This document shows positions 1 through 4,960 of a stretch of DNA of 5,808 nt, piece by piece; the first letter of the stretch is position 1, and every line of letters begins with the position of its first letter. Position numbers and translations under genes: made by a program. The notes under the pieces were generated by a model that was not told where the DNA came from, ran no database searches, and was given only the letters and a program-made list of their open reading frames with translations. Source of the stretch: CANHBY01 sp046342195 (GTDB lineage Bacteria; Pseudomonadota; Gammaproteobacteria; Burkholderiales; Burkholderiaceae_C); assembly GCA_046342195.1 (NCBI GenBank), contig JBKDQE010000037.1, positions 1 to 5,808 on the forward strand. The letters are read 5' to 3'.

Positions 1-101
1 ACCATCGAGCGAATGACGCGCAAAGGGTGCTTGGCAGGCACGAAATCGTCGAGCTTCTTGAGGGTGAAGATCTGTTCGCTGAAAGTGTCGGCGCCGCGCA
101 T
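1..101 (-). CDS. IS transposase, N-terminal fragment (runs off window)
   Basis: The first 33 codons of a transposase, read from an ATG at 101 down to the window edge. The peptide begins MRGADTFSEQIF and continues through LDDFVPAKHPLR and VIRSM. An N-terminus of this pattern (MRG-D, then LDDFVP..HPLR.IR) is familiar from IS5/IS1182-type DDE transposases with a DUF772/InsH-like N-terminal domain. None of the catalytic acidic residues are in view, so activity cannot be judged. No strong Shine-Dalgarno sequence is seen before the ATG. The family is recognised from memory of the motif, not from a search; the exact IS group is uncertain. Confidence 0.7.
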   Translation of the reverse strand, partial: MRGADTFSEQIFTLKKLDDFVPAKHPLRVIRSM

Positions 102-200
102 GGGATGTGTCGCTTCAGGTCGTTGATGGGCTACCGTGATACCCCATCACGCCACCAGGGCGTGGATAGGCAGGCTAGGTATTTCAGCAGCCTGTTAGGC
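1..200 (-). mobile_element. Insertion sequence, one end only (IS5/IS1182-like, partial)
   Basis: This stretch contains the 5' end of a transposase gene read toward the window edge and about 100 bp between its start codon and the plasmid origin. The IS terminus probably lies at about 171-200, where CAGGCT (171-176) and AGCCTG (189-194) form inverted arms and the composition changes from GC-rich to A+T-rich at about 208. The exact end cannot be fixed because the other terminus is outside the window. The element is placed by the transposase fragment; the boundary is inferred. Confidence 0.55.
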
Positions 201-306
201 CGCAAAGACGTTAAAGAATTTAAAAGTTAAAAAATCGCGCGCGCGCGTTACGCGCCGGGAAAAGTGGTCTAAGCCATTGATTTTTAAACTTATTTTTTTG
301 CGTCGT

Positions 307-445
307 GTGGGTGATAGCACAATAGGCCTGTGGGTGATAGCACAAGCCCATCCACAGCAAAACGTGGGTGATAGCACAAGCCCATCCACAGGCGTGGGCG
401 ATAGCACAACAAGCCGCGCGGGGGGCTGCGTGGGTGAAAGCACAA
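307..445 (+). repeat. Five direct iterons, RepA-binding candidates
   Basis: Five same-orientation copies of the 16-mer GTGGGTGATAGCACAA start at 307, 330, 364, 394 and 430. Copies 1-3 are identical, copy 4 has C at position 6 (GGGC) and copy 5 has A at position 9 (GAAAG). Start-to-start distances are 23, 34, 30 and 36 bp, which is irregular. Copies 2 and 3 are part of a longer identical 28-bp unit (330-357 and 364-391) that adds GCCCATCCACAG, including the DnaA-like box. Such repeats are the usual binding sites of plasmid Rep initiators and also handle copy control. That RepA encoded at 670-1725 binds them is inferred from proximity. Confidence 0.88.
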
Positions 446-522
446 TAGCCCAACGGCGTCACGGTGCGGGAGGGGATGGCCGGGCGCAAGCCGGGCCAGT
501 CTTCGGGGGAAGCCTTAGCGGC

Positions 523-546
523 GGGGGTTGCTGTCAAGCATCCCCC
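523..546. repeat. Strong GC-rich hairpin between iterons and repA
   Basis: The arms GGGGGTTGCT (523-532) and AGCATCCCCC (537-546) pair over 10 positions with a single T-T mismatch around the loop GTCA. It has no following T run on either strand, so it does not look like an ordinary intrinsic terminator. It could be an origin element such as a single-strand initiation or protein-binding site, or a transcript structure. No function is known from the sequence. Confidence 0.6.
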
Positions 547-627
547 ATGAGCGTGGCAAGTGGTGGCCTGGAAGGTGGCCGCTAGGCCAGTCGCGCAGCG
601 ACCAAGGCGAATAGCCGCGCCTGGAAT

Positions 628-663
628 GGGCATCCCGGTTTTTCGCGTCCGCGAAAAATGCCC
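628..663 (-). terminator. Probable terminator of the repA operon (bidirectional shape)
   Basis: TTTTTCGCG (639-647) and CGCGAAAAA (650-658) form a perfect 9-bp inverted repeat with a 2-nt nominal loop. GGGCAT (628-633) and ATGCCC (658-663) can extend it across a 5-nt bulge. It lies 7 bp past the repA stop codon, and on the minus strand the hairpin is followed by a T5 run. The symmetry means it could stop transcripts from either side, shielding the origin from the operon. Confidence 0.75.
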
Positions 664-669
664 CAGGTC

Positions 670-1725
670 TTAGGCGGTCACTGCCTTGGCGATGCCAGCG
701 GACAAGCGCCGGGGATTCTTGACGTAGAAAACCACCTTGTCGGCGTCGTCCAAAATCATCCGGTAATCGGGCAACGTGTCGGCCTCGACCACCTCGCGCA
801 CCATGCGCCGGAACTCGCGCAAGCTGCACTTGCTCCCGGCCTTTTCCTGCAAAAGCTCAAGGCCAATGCTCCACATGGTTTGATGGCCGCAATGCTTGCG
901 AGCCAGCTCGTACAAGCGGCGCTCCAAGGGCTTACGAAGCCTGAAATAGTCGCTGTGAATCGTCAGAACCTCATGGGCTTGGATGGCATTAAAAAGCCAC
1001 TCCGACAAAGTAACTTCAACGGCAACCATGCGTTCATCGTCGGGCGACTTTTCCACGATTTTGGCCCGCTCGATGATGCCGAAAATCTCCCGCGTCTTCT
1101 GGCCTCCGGTCTTGATGTTGGTTTTCAAGGTCGTGCCGCGTAGACGCTCGAAGGTATCGCTTAGACGCTCGTAGCTGCGCCCGTTGATGGCCTTGTTTGT
1201 GGTCACCAGGTAGTCATAGACGGTAAAGCGCACGGTGCGGTTTTGAGCGTCCGCGCGGCCTCGGTTCAAAGCCTCGGTCATCTGCGAAACCACGTAGATA
1301 AGCACGTCCTTATCAAACTGCGTTGCCCTGCCTTTCACGCTTGGGGTAACGGTCACGGAGCGCGAACCGTCCTTGCTCTCCCAGTGCCACACCGACAAAT
1401 CGGGCTTGGTGGCCAGCGTGAAAATCGGCGCTTCCATGCTCACGCCGTCATCCTTCATGGCGTAGTCGAACAGGTCGCACAAGAAAAAATCGCGGTCTGT
1501 GTGATGGGACGGCAGCAGCTTGGAGTGTTCGCGCCGCACCTTCGGCGGCTTGGCCGTGGGTGCGTCTACGTCGCTGGCCGGGATAGGCTGTGCCTGTTCC
1601 GGCGCGGCCTGGTCGTCCATGCCTAGATCAAGCTCAGGCTGTGCGGCCAGCTTCTTTTCCGCGTTCTCCTTGATGCGCGCGTGTATCGCGGCCAGGTGGT
1701 CGGTAAGAGACTTCATGCGCGTCAT
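670..1725 (-). CDS. repA: Plasmid replication initiator protein (RPA/RepA family)
   Basis: A 351-residue protein recognised as the replication initiator protein A (RPA) type found on proteobacterial plasmids. Residues 1-65 are a charged, Ala/Pro-rich tail. The conserved body starts near LLPSHHTDRDFF (70-81) and includes DLFDYAMKDD (84-93), QFDKDVLIYVVSQM (136-149), YDYLVTTNK (170-178), YERLSDTFERLRGTT (185-199) and LRKPLERRLYELARKHCG (263-280). The last is typical of the C-terminal winged-helix part of such initiators. It would bind the iterons at 307-445, lying downstream of its own stop codon, and recruit host replication proteins. The ATG at 1725 has AGGAG eight bases upstream and overlaps the preceding gene's stop as ATGA, so translational coupling is likely. 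No promoter is obvious directly in front, so it probably depends on the operon promoter near 2914-2942. The family assignment is firm from motifs; a closer incompatibility group cannot be given. Confidence 0.9.
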   Translation of the reverse strand: MTRMKSLTDHLAAIHARIKENAEKKLAAQPELDLGMDDQAAPEQAQPIPASDVDAPTAKPPKVRREHSKLLPSHHTDRDFFLCDLFDYAMKDDGVSMEAPIFTLATKPDLSVWHWESKDGSRSVTVTPSVKGRATQFDKDVLIYVVSQMTEALNRGRADAQNRTVRFTVYDYLVTTNKAINGRSYERLSDTFERLRGTTLKTNIKTGGQKTREIFGIIERAKIVEKSPDDERMVAVEVTLSEWLFNAIQAHEVLTIHSDYFRLRKPLERRLYELARKHCGHQTMWSIGLELLQEKAGSKCSLREFRRMVREVVEADTLPDYRMILDDADKVVFYVKNPRRLSAGIAKAVTA

Positions 1726-2135
1726 GCAAGGTACTCCTGTTCGGTGGAGTGCTCGCCCTCGATGCGCTTGGCCAGCTCACATGCAGCTAGCCAGCTCTCG
1801 GCGCTGATGCCTTCTCGCTCGATCTCGACATAGAAGGGGCCGTAGTTGTCGCGGTAGCCAAAGCGCAGCGCCACGCGCGCCCATTCGTCACCGCTCAGGA
1901 TGCCAAAAAGGCCCCGCATGAAGTCGCACCACTTGAGGAAGCAGGGGATGCGCTGAGGCTCGCCACTCGGGAACTTGTCGGCGGGGAAGTACCTGGTGCT
2001 CTGGTCAGGAAAAAGCAAATAAAGCCCTTGGCCGTCGCCGTGACACGTTGCCCGCCCTGCGGCGTGATGGCCCGCAATGGCCTCTTGAACCGCCTGCTTG
2101 GCCAGCTCGGTGAAGCGGTCAACGTCAATGCTCAT
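1722..2135 (-). CDS. Unrecognised 137-residue protein between toxin and repA
   Basis: A soluble, mildly acidic protein beginning MSIDVDRFTELAKQAV. I do not recognise a family. Residues 1-30 look helical, and the middle has GQGLYLLFPDQSTRYFP, then CFLKWCDFMRGLFGIL and FGYRDNYGPFYVEIE. The C-terminal part is a charged helix (AACELAKRIEGEHSTEQEY). No signal peptide or membrane segment is evident. I chose the ATG at 2135 because AAGGAG lies six bases upstream and because it overlaps the toxin stop as ATGA; an in-frame GTG at 2159 lies deeper in the toxin gene. Its stop overlaps the repA ATG in the same way. Wedged between a toxin and the initiator with coupled overlaps on both sides, it is probably made at a fixed ratio to them. 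A role in copy control or toxin function is speculation. Confidence 0.8.
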   Translation of the reverse strand: MSIDVDRFTELAKQAVQEAIAGHHAAGRATCHGDGQGLYLLFPDQSTRYFPADKFPSGEPQRIPCFLKWCDFMRGLFGILSGDEWARVALRFGYRDNYGPFYVEIEREGISAESWLAACELAKRIEGEHSTEQEYLA

Positions 2136-2437
2136 GCCTTGCTCCTTTTCGGTGGCCACTGCCTGCGGGCGTGGATCACGTTCACAACCTCCACCAGCTC
2201 CGGCGACTCACGGTAGAACACGATGTAATTGCTTCGCACAATCAGCTCGCGCAAGCCCTTGACGTGAACTGATGGTTTGTAGAGCCTGGGGTGATCGGGC
2301 AGCTTGTCGGCCTTGGCCTCGATCTCGTCTTTCAGCTCCTGGGCAGCGTCGGGGTTGTCGTCCGCGATGTAGGCCACGATTTCCAGCAGATCGGCGCTGG
2401 CCTGCGGACGCCACTCAAGACGCGGCTTTGCTTGCAT
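2132..2437 (-). CDS. RelE/ParE-family toxin of a type II toxin-antitoxin pair
   Basis: A 101-residue protein with the compact RelE/ParE fold pattern. It has W9 followed by A14-D16-L17 in the first helix, YIADDNPDAA (23-32), a helix ending KLPDHPRLY (45-53), GLRELIV (61-67), NYIVFY (70-75) and VIHARRQWP (87-95). The REL and H-R-R-Q-WP signatures are typical. ParE members poison DNA gyrase and RelE members cut mRNA on the ribosome; the sequence alone does not decide which, and the PaaA2-like partner favours the ParE2 side. The ATG at 2437 lies inside the antitoxin gene (23-bp overlap), with only a weak GCGGAA ahead of it, so its translation probably depends on the antitoxin. Its stop overlaps the next start. 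Confidence 0.9.
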   Translation of the reverse strand: MQAKPRLEWRPQASADLLEIVAYIADDNPDAAQELKDEIEAKADKLPDHPRLYKPSVHVKGLRELIVRSNYIVFYRESPELVEVVNVIHARRQWPPKRSKA

Positions 2438-2879
2438 GCTGTTTCCGCTTCGAGTCGATCAGAGCTTGCACCTCGTCCATAACTTGACGGTGCGGGATGT
2501 TGGGCCGTGGGTCGGCCAGCGATTCGGCCACCTTCTCGCGCACCCAATCGGTGTGCGCCTTCGCCTCGAAGGCGCTGCGCATCCGTTCGGAGGCATCGGG
2601 CCTCACGCGGCTTGTCTTGATCGCCTGGGGGTCGAAATCGGCGGCGTTGACGTTGTATTGGGAAATCCCAATCTCCTTGAGGTAGGAGACAAGGGTTTCA
2701 AACTTGCGGAACGTCCGCACGGCCCCCCGCCTGGCGGCGAGTGCGCGTTCAGTCATGCCGTACTTGACGACGACGCCCCAGCCGCTGCCGTGGCCGATGA
2801 CATCGGCGCCGCGCACGGCTCCAGCCTCTACGAGGCGGGCAAGGGTCGTATGGTCGATAGTGTCTGCTGTGATTGCCAT
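2415..2879 (-). CDS. Antitoxin with ParC-like N-terminus and PaaA2-like C-terminus
   Basis: A 154-residue protein from the ATG at 2879. Residues 1-83 (TTLARLVEAGAVRGADVIG, GWGVVVKYGMTERALAARRG, FRKFETLVSYLKEIGISQY) resemble plasmid ParC-type partition-associated proteins. Residues 94-145 (RPDASERMRSAFEAKAHTDW, then VREKVAESLADPRP, IPHRQVMDEVQALIDSK) match the PaaA2/stability-determinant antitoxin segment that clamps ParE-type toxins. The gene directly precedes and overlaps the toxin gene. ATG 2879 is preferred: AAAGG is seven bases upstream, whereas an in-frame ATG at 2915 lies inside the likely -10 box and has no ribosome-binding site; a TTG at 2924 is weaker still. If transcription instead starts farther upstream, 12 more residues (from 2915) would be added. 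It probably represses its own operon through the palindromes at 2904-2916 and 2942-2954. Family matches are from memory of motifs. Confidence 0.82.
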   Translation of the reverse strand: MAITADTIDHTTLARLVEAGAVRGADVIGHGSGWGVVVKYGMTERALAARRGAVRTFRKFETLVSYLKEIGISQYNVNAADFDPQAIKTSRVRPDASERMRSAFEAKAHTDWVREKVAESLADPRPNIPHRQVMDEVQALIDSKRKQHASKAAS

Positions 2880-2902
2880 GACTGCACCTTTTGTCGCAGG
2901 AA

Positions 2903-2955
2903 TAATGACTGTCATTGTAGCCAATTACTTATAAAATGGCAAACGACAATCATTA
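2903..2955 (-). promoter_or_regulatory. Operon promoter flanked by two palindromic operators
   Basis: On the minus strand -35 TTGCCA (2942-2937) and -10 TACAAT (2919-2914) are spaced 17 bp apart. One perfect palindrome, AATGAC-T-GTCATT (2904-2916), covers the -10 box and probable transcription start. A related imperfect copy, AACGAC-A-ATCATT (2942-2954), lies just upstream of and touching the -35 box. The two fit AAYGAY-N-RTCRTT and their centres are 38 bp apart. This is the arrangement expected for an autorepressed toxin-antitoxin operon. It is the only good promoter I can see for the four genes ending in repA. Confidence 0.72.
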
Positions 2956-3061
2956 GAGGTGCTCAACTTCTGAATACCACTGCGATCCGCTGAAGAACTC
3001 CCGGCGATCAGCTAATCGCTCGCCAGAGCCGTCTATCTCGCCACCCTCCAACGCTCGCAGA

Positions 3062-3331
3062 TCAGTCACTTCCTTCTCTTGGCCGAGTAGGATTCATGAA
3101 CCCGCTCGGGTTCGTCGCTGAACATGTTTCTGGTTCTGCGTCGGAACCTCTGTTTAGGGTGGCTTTAGACAAAAGCTGTTTTTCAGTACCAGTTGCCTCC
3201 CTTTTAAGGGAACCATCCACAACCAAACCAGCAGCGATTTGCCGCGTGACCGCAGCTTGCACAGCAGCATTAGCGGCCCGGTTGGCGGCACCACTGGCGA
3301 CATATTTTGCAAAAGTACTTTGAGTTGCCAT
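3062..3331 (-). CDS. Small unrecognised protein, Ala-rich N-terminus (89 aa)
   Basis: I do not recognise this gene. The ATG at 3331 has GGGGGAG ending three bases upstream, which supports it as a real start. Residues 1-35 are rich in alanine and likely helical (FAKYVASGAANRAANAAVQA, then AVTRQIAAGLVV). The rest is polar and looks disordered, with one cysteine (ETCS) and a Pro/Arg-rich end. There is no signal peptide or convincing membrane helix. It stands alone on the minus strand, 146 bp from the operon promoter and 124 bp from the resolvase stop. The tail may be an out-of-frame or eroded extension. A weak -10-like TATAGA lies at about 3345-3350. Confidence 0.5.
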   Translation of the reverse strand: MATQSTFAKYVASGAANRAANAAVQAAVTRQIAAGLVVDGSLKREATGTEKQLLSKATLNRGSDAEPETCSATNPSGFMNPTRPREGSD

Positions 3332-3444
3332 AGCTCCCCCTATCTATCTATAAAGCACGGAAATATTTTCCAACCGATTAGACATTCTTACCACCATGTA
3401 GAGACAGTGAATCGTTCTGCACGTTTGTTCAAATACCGACCTTT

Positions 3445-3479
3445 GACCCCCGTTCTCAGTTTTGCAATAAACTGGGGTC
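3445..3479. repeat. Nested inverted repeat at the resolvase 3' end
   Basis: CAGTTT (3457-3462) and AAACTG (3469-3474) form a stem with loop TGCAAT, and GACCC (3445-3449) with GGGTC (3475-3479) can close an outer stem across a 7-nt bulge. The resolvase stop codon lies within it. It lacks a clear T run on the minus strand, so it is a weak terminator candidate; the GGGGTC ends also resemble Tn3-type termini, but the match is too short to call. Confidence 0.4.
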
Positions 3480-4115
3480 TTGGCTAGATTGGTTTTTTAG
3501 TTGCGCAGTCACGCGCTTTACTTGGCTTTCGCTGCATCCGGCCAGCATTGCAGTCTCTGCAATGCTGTGGGTAGCCCTCAATGCGTGGATGCGCTGGTGC
3601 ATTGATGCGTCGGCCTTACGGCCTTTGTACTTGCCTTCCAGTCGCGCAATTTGCACGCCCTGACGTTGCCGCTCTCGGCGTGCTTCGTAATCATCACGCG
3701 CGATTTGAAGCGCCAGCCTTAATAACATTGCTTGCACAGACTTAAGCACGATCTTGGCCACACCATCAGACTCTGCAGCAAGCTCTGTGAAGTCAACGAC
3801 ACCGGGCACGGCCAACCGTGCGCCCTTTGACTGGATGGCCAGAATCAGCTTTTCAGCTTCGACCAACGGCAAACGGCTGATTCGATCCATCTTTTCGGCA
3901 ATGACGACCTCACCGGCCTGCAAGTCGGCAATCATGCGCAGCAACTCGGGGCGGTCTGCGCGTGCGCCTGACGCCTTTTCACGGTACACACCGGCAATGT
4001 AGTAACCCTGCAATCTCGCCGTTTCTTGAATGGCCTCTTGTCTGCGCAAGTCTTGGTCATCGGTGCTGACACGCATGTAGATGCGTGCCACTTTTAGCGG
4101 GTGCGTGCTGCTCAT
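3456..4115 (-). CDS. Serine recombinase, resolvase/invertase family
   Basis: A 219-residue site-specific recombinase. The N-terminal catalytic domain has ARIYMRVSTDDQDLRRQ (10-26) with nucleophile Ser17 and Arg15, then EKASGARADRPEL (46-58) and VVIAEKMDRISR (70-81), with Arg78 and Arg81 in the places of the conserved active-site arginines. The long dimer helix runs through about 113-145. A basic hinge (GKYKGRKAD, 161-169) leads to a C-terminal helix-turn-helix (HSIAETAMLAGCSESQVKRV, 183-202). All key residues are present, so it should be active. It is somewhat longer than the roughly 185 residues of Tn3-type resolvases. No transposase accompanies it, so it probably serves as a plasmid multimer resolvase or is left from a lost transposon. 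The 28-bp palindrome just upstream is a candidate binding site. Start ATG 4115 has AAGAG close upstream. Confidence 0.92.
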   Translation of the reverse strand: MSSTHPLKVARIYMRVSTDDQDLRRQEAIQETARLQGYYIAGVYREKASGARADRPELLRMIADLQAGEVVIAEKMDRISRLPLVEAEKLILAIQSKGARLAVPGVVDFTELAAESDGVAKIVLKSVQAMLLRLALQIARDDYEARRERQRQGVQIARLEGKYKGRKADASMHQRIHALRATHSIAETAMLAGCSESQVKRVTAQLKNQSSQDPSLLQN

Positions 4116-4119
4116 GGAT

Positions 4120-4147
4120 GGCTCTTTTAGGTATATCCAAAAGAGCC
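4120..4147. promoter_or_regulatory. 28-bp palindrome, candidate resolvase subsite/operator
   Basis: GGCTCTTTT (4120-4128) and AAAAGAGCC (4139-4147) are perfect 9-bp inverted arms around the 10-bp centre AGGTATATCC, 28 bp in all. Subsite I of Tn3-type res sites is also 28 bp with imperfect inverted arms and an A/T-rich crossover centre. The site lies five bases before the resolvase ATG and overlaps its ribosome-binding site, so binding could also repress the gene. No convincing second or third subsite was found in 4148-4273. Confidence 0.6.
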
Positions 4148-4195
4148 AATCATAAAGAGGGTGGCCAAGAATTGCAATAGCAACTTAAATTGACC

Positions 4196-4210
4196 AGCCA
4201 ATTTTTGGCT
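4196..4210. repeat. Short inverted repeat in the divergent intergenic region
   Basis: AGCCAA (4196-4201) and TTGGCT (4205-4210) flank TTT, giving a perfect 6-bp inverted repeat between the resolvase and higB promoters. It may be an operator half of either gene or part of a wider recombination site. Its function is unknown. Confidence 0.35.
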
Positions 4211-4236
4211 AATCAAATGCGCCACTCCGCAAAAAA

Positions 4237-4267
4237 ACTTGCGCAAGTCCCATATTGGGACTATAAT
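4237..4267 (+). promoter_or_regulatory. higBA promoter with two overlapping palindromes
   Basis: -35 TTGCGC (4239-4244) and a consensus -10 TATAAT (4262-4267) are 17 bp apart. The -35 box sits in the perfect 12-bp palindrome ACTTGCGCAAGT (4237-4248). The spacer is almost filled by a second perfect palindrome, AGTCCCA-TAT-TGGGACT (4246-4262), which touches the -10 box. These are good candidates for HigA operators, since HigA-type antitoxins repress their own promoters. Transcription should start at about 4273-4275, at the higB ATG. Confidence 0.8.
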
Positions 4268-4273
4268 CTAAGC

Positions 4274-4576
4274 ATGAGAGTTATAGCCAAGCGTCATCTT
4301 GTCGATTACTGGACAAAGCATCCAGACACAGAGCAACCCCTCAAATCTTGGTACGACGAGGTGGCCAAGGCCGAATGGCAAACACCGCAGGACATCAAGA
4401 GGCAGTACGCCAGTGCGAGCTTTTTGGCTAACAACCGTGTGGTGTTCAACATCAAGGGCAATGCTCACAGGCTGATTGTTGCTGTGGCGTACCGATTTGG
4501 TGCGGTGTACATCAAGTTTGTTGGTACGCATCAGCAATATGACCAAGTGGATGCTGCTACTGTTGAAATGGAGTGA
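4274..4576 (+). CDS. higB: HigB-type mRNA interferase toxin
   Basis: A 100-residue toxin of the HigB type (PF09907-like), which as a family cuts mRNA at the ribosome and is neutralised by the HigA encoded next. Landmarks are MRVIAKRHLVDYW (1-13), HPDTEQPLKSWYDEV (16-30), the W-TP-DIK-QY segment (35-45), ASFLANNRVVFNIKGNAHRL (48-67) and KFVGTHQQYD (81-90). Length and start match the family, whose members commonly begin MRVI. The ATG at 4274 has no Shine-Dalgarno sequence and lies six bases past the -10 box, so translation is probably leaderless. An in-frame TTG at 4190 would add 28 residues across the promoter and is rejected. The stop is three bases before higA. Confidence 0.93.
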   Translation: MRVIAKRHLVDYWTKHPDTEQPLKSWYDEVAKAEWQTPQDIKRQYASASFLANNRVVFNIKGNAHRLIVAVAYRFGAVYIKFVGTHQQYDQVDAATVEME

Positions 4577-4579
4577 AAC

Positions 4580-4960
4580 ATGAAACGCGCAATCGAACTT
4601 AAACCGATTAGAAGTGAGGCCGAATATGAAAACGCCCTTCGTGCCGTTTCGCCTTACTTCGACAATGAACCAGAATTGGGGACACCTGATGCCGACCAAT
4701 TTGAAATGCTGCTTATGTTGATCGAGGCTTACGAAGCAAAGCACCATGCCATTACCCCACCCGACCCGATTGAGGCCATTAAATTCCGCATGGAACAGGC
4801 GGGACTAACTCCTAAAGATTTGGAGCCGATGATTGGACGCACCAACCGCGTTTATGAAATTCTGGCTGGCCGTCGCCCGTTGACCTTAGCCATGATTCGT
4901 AAACTGCACACCGGCCTAGGCATTCCAGCGGAAAGCCTTATTGGATTGAGCCATGCCTGA
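4580..4960 (+). CDS. higA: HigA-type antitoxin, helix-turn-helix repressor
   Basis: A 126-residue antitoxin. Residues 1-60 form the toxin-binding and dimer part (MKRAIELKPIRSEAEYENAL, then FEMLLMLIEAYEAKHH). Residues 64-105 are an XRE-type helix-turn-helix (IEAIKFRMEQAGLTPKDLEP, IGRTNRVYEILAGRRPLTLA), followed by MIRKLHTGLGIPAESLIG. It should bind HigB and repress the promoter at 4237-4267. The ATG has GGAG seven bases upstream, a much better initiation site than that of higB. This favours excess antitoxin. The toxin-first order is typical of higBA. Its end overlaps the next start by 8 bp. Confidence 0.93.
   Translation: MKRAIELKPIRSEAEYENALRAVSPYFDNEPELGTPDADQFEMLLMLIEAYEAKHHAITPPDPIEAIKFRMEQAGLTPKDLEPMIGRTNRVYEILAGRRPLTLAMIRKLHTGLGIPAESLIGLSHA

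Larger units (their letters stand above)
208..546. other. Predicted iteron-type replication origin (oriV)
   Basis: This non-coding region downstream of repA has the parts expected of an iteron origin. It has an A+T-rich block at 211-235, a 12-bp alternating CG tract at 236-247, and a second A+T-rich block with a T7 run at 280-299. These are followed by five iterons (307-445) and a GC-rich hairpin (523-546). Two DnaA-box-like sites, CCATCCACA, lie at 348-356 and 382-390; each differs from TTATCCACA at two positions. The likely melting region is the 280-299 block directly beside iteron 1. Short ORFs that span this region are read through the repeats and are not credible genes. Assignment as oriV is inference from the repeats and the neighbouring initiator gene. 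Confidence 0.75.

Noticed and set aside
307..445. CRISPR array
   Set aside because: Repeats are only 16 bp, spacing is irregular, two gaps share the same sequence, and no cas gene is present; they fit iterons.
220..633. ORFs on both strands through the iterons
   Set aside because: They consist of translated repeats such as LSPT units and lack credible starts.
658..1143. Plus-strand 161-codon ORF
   Set aside because: It lies opposite repA and begins in the terminator hairpin; no family pattern is seen.
2436..2993. Plus-strand 185-codon ORF
   Set aside because: It is antisense to the antitoxin gene and crosses its promoter; the minus-strand reading has recognisable family motifs.
3445..3479. 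Tn3-family terminal inverted repeat
   Set aside because: GGGGTC ends are suggestive, but the similarity is only a few bases and there is no Tn3 transposase; kept as a plain inverted repeat.
4190..4276. Longer higB start at TTG 4190
   Set aside because: It would translate through the -35 and -10 boxes, and family members begin at the MRVI methionine.
4268..4747. Minus-strand 159-codon ORF
   Set aside because: It is antisense to higB and higA, both well supported by motifs and signals.
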